NCBI GenBank assembly: GCA_950022295.1
Contig: OX465600.1
Span: 204,257,782-204,321,781, forward strand
Source: Bromus sterilis
Taxonomy: Eukaryota; Streptophyta; Magnoliopsida; Poales; Poaceae
DNA: 64,000 nt
Reading direction: 5' to 3'
The translations under genes were made by a program, and so were the position numbers. Positions 1 to 12,000 of this stretch are shown one piece after another; the first letter of the stretch is position 1; the number at the start of each line of letters is the position of its first letter. The notes beneath the pieces are model-generated. The model searched no databases. It saw nothing but the letters and a program-made list of their open reading frames with translations, and was not told where the DNA came from.

Positions 1-3000
1 AGTCGCCTCAACCACATGGTCCATTTAACCATAGCATTTACATAAACAACTGTGACCCGATCACTTAGTTGGGGTCTCGGGCGGGCTCGATCGTACAACG
101 AGGTGTGCCACGTAACGGGTTTACGTGCAATCACGATGCGATGCTCCAAGCTGCGCACAACTCAGAGCCACCTGAATGTAAGAAAGACCGCCGGCGAGAG
201 CACAACTACGCTATCGAACCCCACACTAAGACATACACGTTATAATCATACACGCAGCATACTTTTCTAGTGTAAACAACAGGTACTCATCACATGAACT
301 TTACAAAGTATAAATCCTTAATGACTTACATATAGAGTACACAAAGAGATCACATCACTATGATCCAGCATTCAAACAAGCAACAGAAGCAACATATGTC
401 TGAGTACAGACAATTTTAGCAAATGGCTTAGAGAAGCCTTATTTATCATACAATCCGTTCCACGAGGGACCAGACATCTATTTGGGACTACACTAGCTTA
501 GTCAATCGTCGAGCTCCAGGAAGAAGCCACCATCGGGGTCGGTGGTTTCATCTAAAAAACATAAATAAGCAAACTTGAGTACAAAGTCATACTCGGCAAG
601 ACTTACATCAGAACTATACTACTCATGCTCAGGTATCAAGGCAAAGGGAGGTGGGGTTTGTTATGCAGAAGTGCCAGCTTTGAATTGGCTAATCCTGAAC
701 TACGATTACCAGAATGAGGTAAGGAACGCACTCGAGTCCAACTATCCAAGTTTCCCAATCAATTACACCACAATGGATCCTTCCTCGACTTCCCACGAGA
801 AAGCAAACCATACACTCACACTTATCTTGGAAAGTTTTAGAGTAACCGTTGAAGTGGTCTAATAATCAAGCACAGATAACCAAGTAGTCCATCACCACAG
901 ATGCAGCTATTCGAATAGTTTTGTGAACCCTGCAGGGGTGTACCTCTACACACACATGACCATCAGTTACCGCCAAGTATCATCACCATTCAAAGGGTAC
1001 CAGCGAGGATGTTCACCACGACTGTTACCTCATAGCCGATCTATTCCATGAAAGCCGCCTACCTGGGTTGTTACCTCATAGAAAATATGTGCAGGGCCCC
1101 AAGCCGGTCTCGGTTGAGCCGTTCTCTCACTTTGCAGGCCATCCCACAAAACTACCAGAACTCCGAACTACTGCGACATCTGTACATCGACATGGGATGA
1201 GTTAATAGGTTGTGAGGGGTCAGTGAGCCAAATGTGAGGTTGTAATCTTTGTCTTGGACAATGTAAAAAAATAGCGTGCTATCACAAAATAGCATGACCC
1301 TAAAAATATGCTATTAGCGTGCTATTTCGCGCTATAGCGTGCTATTAGCGAGATATTGTACATAGATTCATTTAGCGAGGCATTGCCCAAAACTCTATAG
1401 CGTGCTATTAGCGAGGCTATAGCGCGCTATTTTTTCATTGGATCACCACAGAAGAACTCGGACTTAGGGTAGTGTTCAACGAGACAACCCACTGTTTACT
1501 CCTACACAACCTCTCATCGTTCACCTTGTTTAGGTCAAATTCATCAACACACTTCCACCATCGTCATCATGATCATTACCATCCCGACTCACATAACAGT
1601 ATCAACATTGTATCACTCTAAGCATGCAATAAGTAGTAACAGTTGCGGGGGCCACATGATATCAATCAACTCCTACATCTTCTAGGATTGTGGTTTTCTT
1701 ACTACTATGACAAAATGATAGGTCATGCAGAGGAATGGGTTCAACTATGCGGTAGAAACGCATCATGGTGACATCCTAAACATGCATAAGCGAGAAAAAT
1801 AGGGAAATGGGTTTTTATCGACATGATCAATGGGGTTTGCTTGCCTTGCTGACTAGGGTCGTACTGGGTGTCTTCAATTGTCGGGGTGATCTCGGGTTCC
1901 GGCTCCATTTCTATGCGATAGCAAACAACACAAACATAGCAATCAATAGAATGTGCAATGCACAATCACATGATCAAGTGGTATAATATGATGTACATAG
2001 TGCTGATGTGTTGTTCATTCCATTTAGAAGAAATGCATTGCAAAAGGATTTGAAATTCAACTCCAAATTTAAATTCAAAAGGGTTCCATATGCACATATG
2101 CCACTGTTCACTCATTTTAGTGTGGTCAAACATGGAAACAAAGTGCATATTAATAATCCTTGCATTTTTCTGATAATTTTACATATATTATATGTCCAAT
2201 TTGGAGTTATGGTTAATCAGTTATTGATTTTCAAAGTTTATTGCATTTTCTGGATTTTACTAGATTAATTTTAAACTGGAAAAAGTATTTATTGCGTCAC
2301 TGTGAGGTCAGGCTGACGTCAGGGGCGGTCTGACTAGTGGGCCAGCTTGTCAGCCTCTCTACTTAATTTCTCGGTTAGATTAAGTTAACAAAGAGATTAG
2401 GGGGGCCAGGGCCCACTGTCATTGGCTCTGGGTGGGTTTAATTAGGGGCTAATGGAAGTGGCCATGTGGGATCGTCGGAGGCTTGTCGCAGGCGACTCAC
2501 AGACGTGGCGGCGTTAACCGTCCGGCCGATTCCTGCGGGCAAAAGAGGCGCGGCTAGGCGCGTTAGTTAGCTGGTGAGCTCGTACGTTGTTTGGTGTAGT
2601 CCGGCGATGCGTGCGGGGTCAGGAATGTCGGCGGGGACCTTATCGGTGGCGGGCGGCGCTCGGGTGCAGAGGCTGGAGTCAGTGGAGTGTGCAAACGAGG
2701 GGTGTTTTGGGTGTAGCAGCACTAGTGAACGGCGGCGAGAAGATTGGGCACATCCGTGTGACCAATTGTTCATCGAAGCATTGCCGACGACGACTTGTGC
2801 GACGACGCTGTAATGTGCCCATGGTGGCGGTGGCTAGACAACTAGGGGAGATGCGGCGACATATGGGGAAGAAGCAGGGGCTCACCGCGAACTCAAAGGA
2901 GGCCACGGCGCGATCGGGAGTCCTCTGACGATGACAAAATCGTCAATGGTGCATGAAGGCTCCAGCGAGATGTCGACGACGATTACGGCGGCTCTGAGTC

Positions 3001-3856
3001 AAATCCGCTCGCCATCTACACCATGAAGACGCGAGGACGCTGAGAATGAGGGACAAGGCCTTCGGGGCTATCTCTCGCGGTGGCCACGAGTTTCCACGGC
3101 GGTGAAACTCCGGCGGTTTCGATCGGTGGCGGAATCGGGCGAGAGATAGCAGGAGAGGAGGGGAAAGTGTCCTGGAGGAGGGGGAAACGATCCACGGCGT
3201 CCAGGGCGTCTCCGTGGCGTGCCTAGATGGTTCGGGGAGGCCTGGAGCTGTCTCGACATCGAGGTGGCGTCCACGGCGTGCTCGGCCTCTAGCGAGCTGC
3301 TTCTGGGCGCGGGGAGGTAGACGACAAGGAGTTGGCTGGGCTGGGCGGCTTGCTGGGTAAGGTGGGCCAGGTAAGTGGGCTCCTTTCCTCCTTCTATTTT
3401 TTTCTGTTTTAATTATTTTCTGTTGTTTTTTTCTTTGATTTAAAATACCAAAGCATTTTATTAAATCCCAAAACATCAATTTTGTCTTATGTAACATAGG
3501 GCTAGCTACTCCCAAGTTTTAAAGATTTTCGAAATTCAAAATATTTGAATTCAAATTCAAAATATTTGAATTCAAATTCAAATAGGGGCATTTTATTAAT
3601 TCCAAAGCACTTCTGGATTTTTAGAAAAATCAGTGAGCATTGAGTCGGACCCACTCCACTTGATATACGATCTCACTTATTTAAGGGACTTTTTAAAAAT
3701 ACCAACGGAATTTTTGGAGCAACTTTTAAAATGGGCATTTGAATTAAATTCATTTGGAAGGGTTTTCCTTCTCCCATTTCAATTTCTTTTGAAATTTTGA
3801 CATGATGCAAGTGACATGCTAACCCTAGCACATACCTAAACAGTGGGTTGTAACCA
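1..3856 (-). repeat. Element A 3' LTR (partial, cut by window edge)
   Basis: This aligns along its length with the 5' LTR at 9050-13317; window base 1 corresponds to about 9242, so about 190 bp lie outside. The inner boundary is placed near 3856, where a purine-rich tract on the minus strand precedes TGGTTACAACCC. It differs from the 5' LTR by the TIR insertion at 1259-1440, a short deletion near 1080 and absence of the 390-bp duplication. The G+C-rich stretch at about 2480-3350 contains several apparent ORFs, but it is LTR leader and the frames are not preserved in the sister LTR. A conserved lineage block lies at about 885-955. Confidence 0.85.
1259..1440. mobile_element. Small TIR element (MITE-like), unclassified
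   Basis: The sister LTR is uninterrupted at this point (near 10541), so these 182 bp are a clean insertion. The ends are inverted: CAATGTAAAAAAATAGCG at the left, and the complement of the right end reads CAATGAAAAAATAGCG. The inside is built from repeats of AGCGTGCTATT and its variants. The target duplication is ambiguous: TTGGA (1254-1258 and 1438-1442) if the element ends in TTTCA, or GA if it ends in CATTG. There is no coding capacity. The superfamily cannot be settled from the ends alone. Confidence 0.75.
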
Positions 3857-3872
3857 CTCGCCCCAAGTCATC
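3857..3872 (-). other. Polypurine tract candidate of element A
   Basis: On the minus strand the bases just before the 3' LTR read GATGACTTGGGGCGAG. This is purine-rich and directly adjacent to the LTR start, the expected site for plus-strand priming during reverse transcription. Confidence 0.5.
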
Positions 3873-3996
3873 AGAAGGAAGGTGGGGTACTCGGCACGGA
3901 GACGGTCTTCTCTTTCCCATGTGGCTTCTTTCTCAAAGTGGTGTGACGATTGCACTTTCAGAAACTTGATCTTCTAACGGAGAGTGCTACTCTCTG

Positions 3997-5240
3997 CTAA
4001 ATCAAGAAAACAAACGAGGTACTCTTGATAAGAAAGGTCATCTTGGAGATCAAGCGTTTCATGGTCGACTTCGCGGATGGGGTCCTTGAAGCAACGCCTG
4101 AGTTGTGACACATGGAATACATCATGTACTCGGGAAAGGTGTGGGGTAGTTCAAGTTGGTAGGAAACTTCTCCACGGTTAGCAAGAATGCGGAAAGGTCC
4201 AATGTAACGTGGGACCAGCTTGCCTTTGATACCGAATTGTTGGGTTCCCTTCATAGGAGTAACCTGAAGGTAAGCCTTCTCATTCAGATTGTAGCTTTCT
4301 TGCCTACGATGACGATCATAGTAGCTCTTCTAATGAGACTAAGCGGCTTTAAATTGATCACGAACAATGCGAACTTGCTCTTCTGTTTCCTTGATCATAT
4401 CCTGTCAAAAGAATTGTCTTTCACCAGTTTCTGACCAGTTTAGGGGTGTTCGACTTCTTCGTCCATGGAGGATTTTAAAAGGAGCCATGTTCAAACTAGA
4501 TTGTAAACTATTGTTATAAGAAAATTCGGCGAATGGAAGAGACTTCTCCCAATTCTTTCCGAAAGAGATAACACAAGCTCTGAGCATGTCTTTGAGAATT
4601 TGGTTAACCATCTCAACTTGACCGCCAGACTGGGGATGGAAAGCTGTACTAAAGGAGAGATGAGTACCCATAGCATTCTGAAAACTTCCCCAAAATATAG
4701 AGGTGAAAAGGCTACCACGATCAGAACTGATTTCCAAAGGAACACCATGAAGAGACACAATCCTAGAGACATACAAGTCCGCTAATTGGCGAGAAGTAAT
4801 AGACTCACGAACGGGAAGGAAGTGAGCAACTTTGGAAAGTCAATCAATGACAATGAAGATGGGATCATTTCCTTTCTGGGTTTTCCGAAAGCCATTGATG
4901 AATTCTATACTGACTTTGTCCCATTTCCACTCGGGAATAGGAAATGGTTGAAGAGTACCAGCAGGTCTTTGATGTTCGGCCTTAACGCGACAACAAACAT
5001 CACATTCGGCTACATAATGAGCAATGTCTTGCTTCATCCTGGTCCACCAAAATCTCTAGCGTAGATCTCGGTACATTTTCGTGCCACTAGGATGAATTGA
5101 GAGGGGAGTGTCATGGGCTTCTTTGAGAATTAGTTTCCTTAGATACTTATTCTTAGGTACTACCAAACGGTTTCCAAAGAATACCGTTCCTTTACTATAT
5201 GTGGAGAAACATTTAGCAGCTCTGCTTGCAATGTTCTCCT
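3997..5240 (-). pseudogene. Ty3/gypsy integrase, degenerate (element A pol)
   Basis: The N-terminal zinc-binding HHCC region lies at about 5040-5140, with the two Cys in CDVCCRVK. The catalytic core follows: first Asp in WDKVSIEF, second Asp in SSDRGSLF, and Glu in GQVEMVNQ, giving the D,D-35-E triad. The downstream tail (4254-3997) has GIKGKLVPRYIGPFRI, typical of the C-terminal region of gypsy integrases. Stops separate the zinc region, the core start (4840) and the main core (4776-4405), and the tail is in another frame, so no functional integrase is made. A chromodomain beyond the tail is plausible for this lineage but I cannot identify one. Confidence 0.85.
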
Positions 5241-5355
5241 TAATCCGGCGAACCCCTCGTGCACGCCTTTGGGAAACTATAATTTAATCCTCAAGGGTTG
5301 GTTTCGCCACCAAGGTAGATAAAAATCCATGTGGAACTATCTCGAGATTGAGCTT

Positions 5356-5940
5356 TCAAAATTCCTCATGAAGAAGTGGTTGAAACTGTTGTAACATGAG
5401 GTTGTTACAATACGAATTACGACTTAGTGCATTAGCCATGACATTGGCTTTACCTGGGGTTAAAGAAATTCCTAAGTCATAGTAATTTATCAACTCTATC
5501 CAGCGTCTTTTCCTGAGATTAAGATCTGGCTGGGTGAAAATATATTTGAGGCTTTGGTGGTCGGAATAGATCTCACAACGATTAGCAAGGAGGTAATGTC
5601 GCCAAGTCTTCAAGGCATGAACTACGTCAGCGAGTTCAAGATCACAGGTAGGGTAATTTTCTTCATGTGGACACAATTGGCGTGAAGCGTATGCTATCAC
5701 ATGTCGATCTTGCATAAGTATGCATCCTAAACCTTGCCGTGAGGTGTCACAATAGATCTCGAAATCCCTTTTGGTGTCTGGAGGCCCAAGTACGGGTGCA
5801 TAAGTTAACCTTATTTTTAGCTCTTGAAAGCATTCCTCGCACTTAGGGGTCCATTCGAATTTCTTATCTTTCTTGAGGAGTTCAGTTAGAGGCTTTGCAA
5901 CTTTGGAGAAGTTCTCAACGAAGCGGCGGCAATAGCTTGC
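5356..5940 (-). pseudogene. RT thumb/connection and RNase H (element A pol, 3' part)
   Basis: It begins with ASYCRRFVENFSKVAKPLTE, the classic gypsy RT-to-RNase H connection, followed by RNase H with Asp in EIYCDTS, Glu in DLELADV and Asp in YSDHQSL. The fourth acidic residue, normally in an ADALSR motif, is Asn here (ANALSR). The frame is open across the domain. The 5' side is interrupted at 5941 by a solo LTR; the missing upstream codons are at 7621 and the frame reads straight through once the insertion and its duplicated bases are ignored. Confidence 0.88.
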
Positions 5941-7615
5941 TGATACGTCCCAAACGTATCTATAATTTTTTCTCGCTCCATGCATGTTTTGTGTTATATT
6001 GCTATGATCTAGATACACTTTCATACACTTTTGATCATATTTGGATAACTTATTAACTCAGTGCTCCACAGTGCTAGTACCTGTTTTCTGCTGTTTTTCT
6101 ATTCCAGGTTTCCCCCATATTAAAAGTGCTCCAAAAATTCGGGAAAAATCAGATAAAAAATCAGCGCAACGGGACCTTCCTGAGCCCCGGAGGAGGGACA
6201 GAGGGGCCCCACCTGGTTCCCAGGCGATCAGGTGGCGCGGCCTAGGGTGGGGCCGCGCCGGGTGGCTGCCTGGACACCAGGTGGTCCCCCTGGCTGACCC
6301 CTTCGCCTATTTAATCTTCGTGACGCGAAACCCCCGAGGATAGAACCCTTTTTCGCGATCTCGCCTCTGTTCCGCCGCCGTCGCGCTTCCAAGACCGGGA
6401 GCGCCAGCAGACTTCTTCCCGGCACCCTGCCGGAGGAAGGTTGACCTTCGGGAGCTTCCCCACCACCATGGACGCTTCCTGGATGTGCCATGAGTAGTTT
6501 TCCTTGGACCATGGGTCCGTGATCAGTAGCTATGTGATGTTCTCCTCCCCTTTTTGTTCTTCATGGTTTAGTCCTCGTGAGCTACCCTACATGATTGAGG
6601 CACATATGTAATCTTTCTGCTGTTGCTATGCTGAGTTTGCTGGGATATGATGGATGAGGATATTATTTTCAGATTGTGATAGAGTAATATATTTGGTTCT
6701 TATCTTTTATATTTTTTTTCCTAAGTAATTCTTGCATGCTCTCCCTTGCTGTTTATTGCTTTGGCCAAGTAGTAGGTAGTAACTCCAAGAGGGAACGTTA
6801 TGCTCGATTGTGAGTTCATGCCCCCCGATGAAACGCTTGAGTGACAGAAACATGAGTCTAGGGGATGTGTTGTTGCCACAAGGGGGAAAACAACGGTGCT
6901 TCTAACCACGGTTGCAAGGATTGTTTACTTTACACAAAGTGCTTTGTAATGTAGTTGTCTGTTGCTTTGGGTTTACACTTTGGGTGGGGCTCGCAACTTA
7001 ATACCAGCGAGATGTTCTGGATATATATCTCAAGGTGGATGATTAGTAGTAGATGCAGTTGGATTTCGGTCTACTTATTTTGTTGTGCCTCTCATGCTTT
7101 TGAGCCTCTTACTTTCTTTGTAGCATAGTTAGCATTGCGATATGTTTTTAATCCTGTCAATTGCCTACCTGTAATTTGTTTACCTCGCATAGCAGTTTTA
7201 TCGTCTTTTGGGAGAGAGACATCACTAGTGAACATCACGGGACCCCGGTCCATATTCTTATTACTGTTTACACACTTATTTACTTTCTTTCTTTTACTTT
7301 CTAGCTGCTATCATTATCACTATTATCTGTTGCGTTGATCCTTTGTGAACAGCAAGGCCGGATAGATTGAAAACCTCTCTATACTCGTTGGGAAGCAAAG
7401 TTATTTTATTTGTGTGCAGGTCCAGTTCAAGGAAGAAACTTTTGTCTCAAACAGTGCCGTTGCTTTCTTGCTACCTACTTATCATCTCCAGAGTCCTACT
7501 GGAGACAAACCTTGGTATCTTCATCGAGGGAAATTTGCCGTTATCCTACATCTCACCTTCCACTTTGGGTAACGAACGAGGAGAGGTGTTGCACCTGTCA
7601 ACTCTCTCGTCATCA
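5941..7615 (+). mobile_element. Solo LTR, TGATACG-type gypsy family, inside element A pol
   Basis: It begins TGATACGTCCCAAACG and ends TCATCA, matching in organisation both LTRs of element D (24689-26293 and 30163-31800). Target duplications flank it: CTTGC (5936-5940) and CTTTC (7616-7620), one substitution apart. There is no internal domain, so it is a solo LTR left by LTR-LTR recombination. It splits the RT/RNase H connection of element A between a Leu codon and an Ala codon. It is 1675 bp and noticeably diverged from the element D LTRs, so it is an older insertion. Confidence 0.9.
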
Positions 7616-7620
7616 CTTTC

Positions 7621-8380
7621 TAAGCCAATAAAACTCCTAACTTGCGTAACCGATTCAGGTGGAGTCCAATCAAGGATTTCCTGAACTCTCTCGGGATTCA
7701 AAGCAACGCCTTTAGCAGAAATCACGTGACCTAAATAGGTCACTTCTGGTAGCCAGAATTCGCACTTAGATAACTTGGCATAAAGGCGATGCGCTCGAAG
7801 TTTCATCGATACCAGCCTAAGTTGTTCTGCGTGCTCTTCTTCGTTCTTTGAGTAGATGAGACTATCATCAAGATAAACTACAAATAATTTATTCAAGTAC
7901 TCCATGAAGATCGAATTCATCGTGCGCGAGAAAGTGCCGGGGGCATTGGTTAAACCAAAGGACATGACGGTGTACTCATAAAGACCATAACGAGTAGTGA
8001 AAGACGTTTTGGGAATGTCCTCATTTCTGATTTTGATTTGATGATAGCCTAATCTCAAATCCATTTTGGAGAAGACAGAGGATCCATCAAGTTAATCATA
8101 AAGATCATTGATCCTGGGAAGTGGTACTTGTTCTTTATCTTCGCTAGATTAAGCGGGCGATAATCTACGCACATCCTTTCTGTTCCATCTTTCTTCGTCA
8201 CGAACAGAACGGGGCAACCCATGGCGATGGGCTAGGGCGGATGAAGCCTTTTGCTAACAAAGCTTCAAGTTGGATTTTAAGCTCAACTAACTCAGGTGGG
8301 GAGATTTTTTATGGGCTTCTAGAAATTGGTGCAGTTCCTGGCATAAGATCTACAATGAATTCTACACATCTGTCGGGTGA
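7621..8380 (-). pseudogene. Ty3/gypsy reverse transcriptase, degenerate (element A pol)
   Basis: The RT begins near 8380 with DRCVEFIVDLMPGTAPIS and KGFIRP motifs. It continues with MDLRLGYHQIKI, SFGLTNAPGTF and the catalytic YLDD in VVYLDDSLIYSK, and ends in VRSFIGL at 7621. The 3' two-thirds (8064-7621) is open; the first third has stops and shifts of frame. Reverse transcriptase copies element RNA in cytoplasmic particles, but this copy is dead. The last residues join in frame to 5940 across the solo LTR. Confidence 0.88.
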
Positions 8381-9033
8381 CTAGATTGAAGGAGTTGGAT
8401 TACTGGATAGTTTTCCTAAGGATGACCAAGGCTTACTAAGGGCTAGAACAGATATGATAGAGTAGAAAAGTACCCGAACACGATGGTTAGTGTGGTTATT
8501 CTAGCTAGAAGACATCTAAAGTGGGAGGAAGAACTGCAAATGCATCAATATAGGTTTCTAGAATAAAACCTACAACACGCTGTATGGAACTGTCAAGCAT
8601 GTCACCTAGCAATTCTTCTAGAAAGACAACCGAAATGGAGAGAAGGATTTTGCAAATGCATCGGATTATGAAGAAACCTGGAATGACTCGGAGAGCATAA
8701 CGACTGTAATTGTAAGAGAAGTGAAAATTCTGACAACATGACAACAACACTTACATAGGAAGTATGAAAATAGGAAGCACAACGATTCTAGACAACCGAA
8801 CACAACTTTGCTACGGGTAAAAGGAAGCAATCAACGAGATGTCCTAGTAAGATATAGATGAGCCTAGTCCTATCTTCCCGCAGAAAAGATGAGGGTGACT
8901 CAGAACTCAGATCGATGAGGGTATGGAGAAAAAAGAATCCTTATGTTGTTCCCTTATATTCCCAGAGTAACTATATAACTATAGAAGGCTAGACTCGACT
9001 TCGACCAAGGCTGATAATCCTACAGGCAGTCCA
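8381..9033 (-). other. Element A 5' leader joined to pol; gag and protease deleted
   Basis: From 9033 down to about 8640 this matches the untranslated leader of element B (61106-61500), including GGTCGAAGTCGAGTCTAG. The match then stops and about 260 bp of unassigned sequence leads into RT. In element B this point is followed by ORF1, gag and protease, so a deletion of several kb removed those genes here. Confidence 0.7.
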
Positions 9034-9046
9034 GCTCTGATACCAA
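9034..9046 (-). other. tRNA primer-binding site of element A
   Basis: The minus strand reads TTGGTATCAGAGC three bases inside the 5' LTR. TGGTATCAGAGC is the well-known plant site complementary to the 3' end of initiator tRNA-Met. Confidence 0.9.
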
Positions 9047-9049
9047 GTC

Positions 9050-12000
9050 TGTCGGGACCAGGAATATGCATATATAATTCTAGACAAAATTCAATCATAT
9101 GGACAGCCGAGAACCATACCCACTTGTCTAAGCAGACAAGGCCAAGTACAAGACACTCACGGAATGCACGAACGTGAGGGGCATCATTGTCCGCTCAGAA
9201 GTCTAAATGCGTATGCGTGGTGAAATCTCATACTCATAGACAAGTCGCCTCAACAACTTGGTCCTTAAACTATAGCATTTACATAAACTACTCCGTCCCG
9301 ATCACATAGTCGGGGTTTCGGGCGGGCCCGATCGTACAAGGAGGTGTGCCACGTAACGGGGTTATGTGCAATCGCATCGCGATGCTCCAAGCTGCGTATA
9401 ACTCAAAGCCACCTGGCTGTAAGAAAGACCGTCGGCGGGAGCACAACTAAGCTATCGAACCCCACACTAAGACATGCACGTTATTATCATACACGTAGCA
9501 TACATGTCAAGTGTAAACAGCAGGTACTCATCACATGAACTCTACAAAGTATACATCTTTATTGACTTACATATAGAGTACACAAAGATATTACATCACT
9601 TTGATCCAACATTCATACAAGCAACGGAAGAAACTTAGGTCTGAGTACAAACAAATTCAACAAATGGCTTAGAGAAGCCTTATTTATCATACAAGCCCTT
9701 CCACGAGGGACCAGACGTCTGTTTAGGACTACACTAGCTTAGTCAATCGTCGAGCTGTAGGAAGAATCCACCATCAGGGTCAGTGGTTTCATCTAAAAAA
9801 CATAAATAAGAAAACGTGAGTACAAAGTCGTACTCAGCAAGACTTACATCAGAACTATACTACTCATCCTCAGGTATCAAGGAAAAGGGAGGTGGGGTTT
9901 GTTATGCAGAAGTGCCAGCTTTGACATGGCTAATCCTGAACTACGATTACCAAAATGAGGTAAGGAGCGTACTCGAGTTCAACTATCCAAGTATCCCAAT
10001 CAGTTACACCACTATGGATCCTTCCTCGACTTCCCACGAGAAAGAAAACCATAGCACTCACACTTATCTTGGAAAGTTTCAGAGTAACTGTTGAAGTTGT
10101 CTAATAATCAAGCACAGATAACCAAGTAGTCCATAACCACAGACACGTCTATTCGAATAGTTTTGTTAACCCTGCAGGGGTGTACCGGTACACACACATG
10201 ACCATCAGTTACCGCCAAGTCTCGTCACCATTTAAGGGGTGCCGGCGAGGATGCTTACCACAAATGTTACCTCATTGCCGATCTAGTCCATCAAAGCCGC
10301 CTACCTGGGTTGGTTTCCACTATCGTGAACCCGGCCGGTTTACCGAAGTGGACCCAGACAATGTGTGCAGGGCCTCAAGCCGGTCTCGGTTGATCCGTTC
10401 TCTCACTTTCCAGGCCGTACCACAAAACTACCAGAACTCCGAACTATCGCGACATCTGGACATCGAGACATCGACACGGGATGAGTTAATAGGTTGTGAG
10501 GGGTCAGTGAGCCCAATGTGTGGTTGTACTCTTTGTCTTGGATCACCACACAAGAACTCGGACTTAGGGTAGTGTTCAACGAGACAACCCACTGTTTACT
10601 CCTACACAGCCTCTCATCCTTCACCTTGTTTAGGTCAAATTCACCAACACATTTCCACCATCATCATCATCATCATCACTACCATCCTGACTCACATAAC
10701 AGTATCAACATTGTATCACTCTAAGCATGCAATAAGCAGTAACAGTTCCAGGGGCCACATGATATCAATCAACTCCTACATCTGCTAGGATTGTGGTTTG
10801 CTTACTACTATGACAAAATGATTGGTAATGGAAAGGAATGGGTTCAACTATGCGGTAGAAACGCATCATGGTGACATCCTAAACATGCATAAGAGAGAAA
10901 GAGAGGAAAATGGGTTTTTATCGACATGATCAATGGGGTTTGCTTTCCTTGCTGACGAGGGTCGTACTGGGTGTCTTCAACTGCCGGGGTGATCTCGGGT
11001 TCCGGCTCCACTTCTATTCAATAGCAAACAACACAAAAATAGCAATCAATAGAATGTACAATGCACAATCACATGTCAAGTGGTATAATATGATGTACGT
11101 AGTGGTGATGTGTTGTTCATTCCATTTAAAAGAAGTGCATTGCAAAAGGATTTGCAATTCAACTCCTACATCTCCTAGGATTGTGGTTTTCTTACTACTG
11201 TGAAAAAATGATAGGTCATGCAAAGTAATGGGTTCAACTATGTGGTAGAAACGCATCATGGTGACATCCTAAACATGCATAAGCGAGAAAGAGACGGAAA
11301 TGGGTTTTTATCGACATGATCAGTGGTGTTTGATTGCCTTGCTGACGAGGGTCGTACTGGGTGTCTTCAACTGCCGGGGTAATCTCGGGTTCCGGCTCCA
11401 TCTCTATTCGATAGCAAACAACACAAACATAGCAATCAATAGAATGTACCATGCACAATCACATGATCAAGTGGTAGAATATGATGTACATGGTGCTGAT
11501 GTGTTGTTCATTCCATTCAAAATAAGTGCATTGCAAAAGGATTTGCAATTGAACTCCAAATTTAAATTCAAAAGGGTTCCATATGCACATATCCCACCGT
11601 TCACCCAGTTTCAAATGGTCAAACATGGAAACAAAGTGCATATTGAGAATCCTTGCATTTTCTGATAATTTTACATATATTATATGTCCAATTTGGAGTT
11701 ATGGTGAATTAGTTATTATTTTCAAAGTTTATTGCATTTTCTGGATTTTCCTGGATTAATTTTAAACTGGAAAAAGGATTTATTGCATCACTGTGAGGTC
11801 AGGCTGACGTCATGGGGAGTAAGATCAGTCGGGCCAGCTTGTCATCCTCTCTTCTTAATTTCCCGGTTAGATTAAGTTATCAGAGAGATTAGGGGGGGGG
11901 CAGGGCCCACTGTCATTGGCTCTGGGTGGACTTAATTTGGGGCTAATTGCCGTGGCCATGTGGGCTCGTCGGCGTCTTCTCGCAGGCGACTCACAGACGC

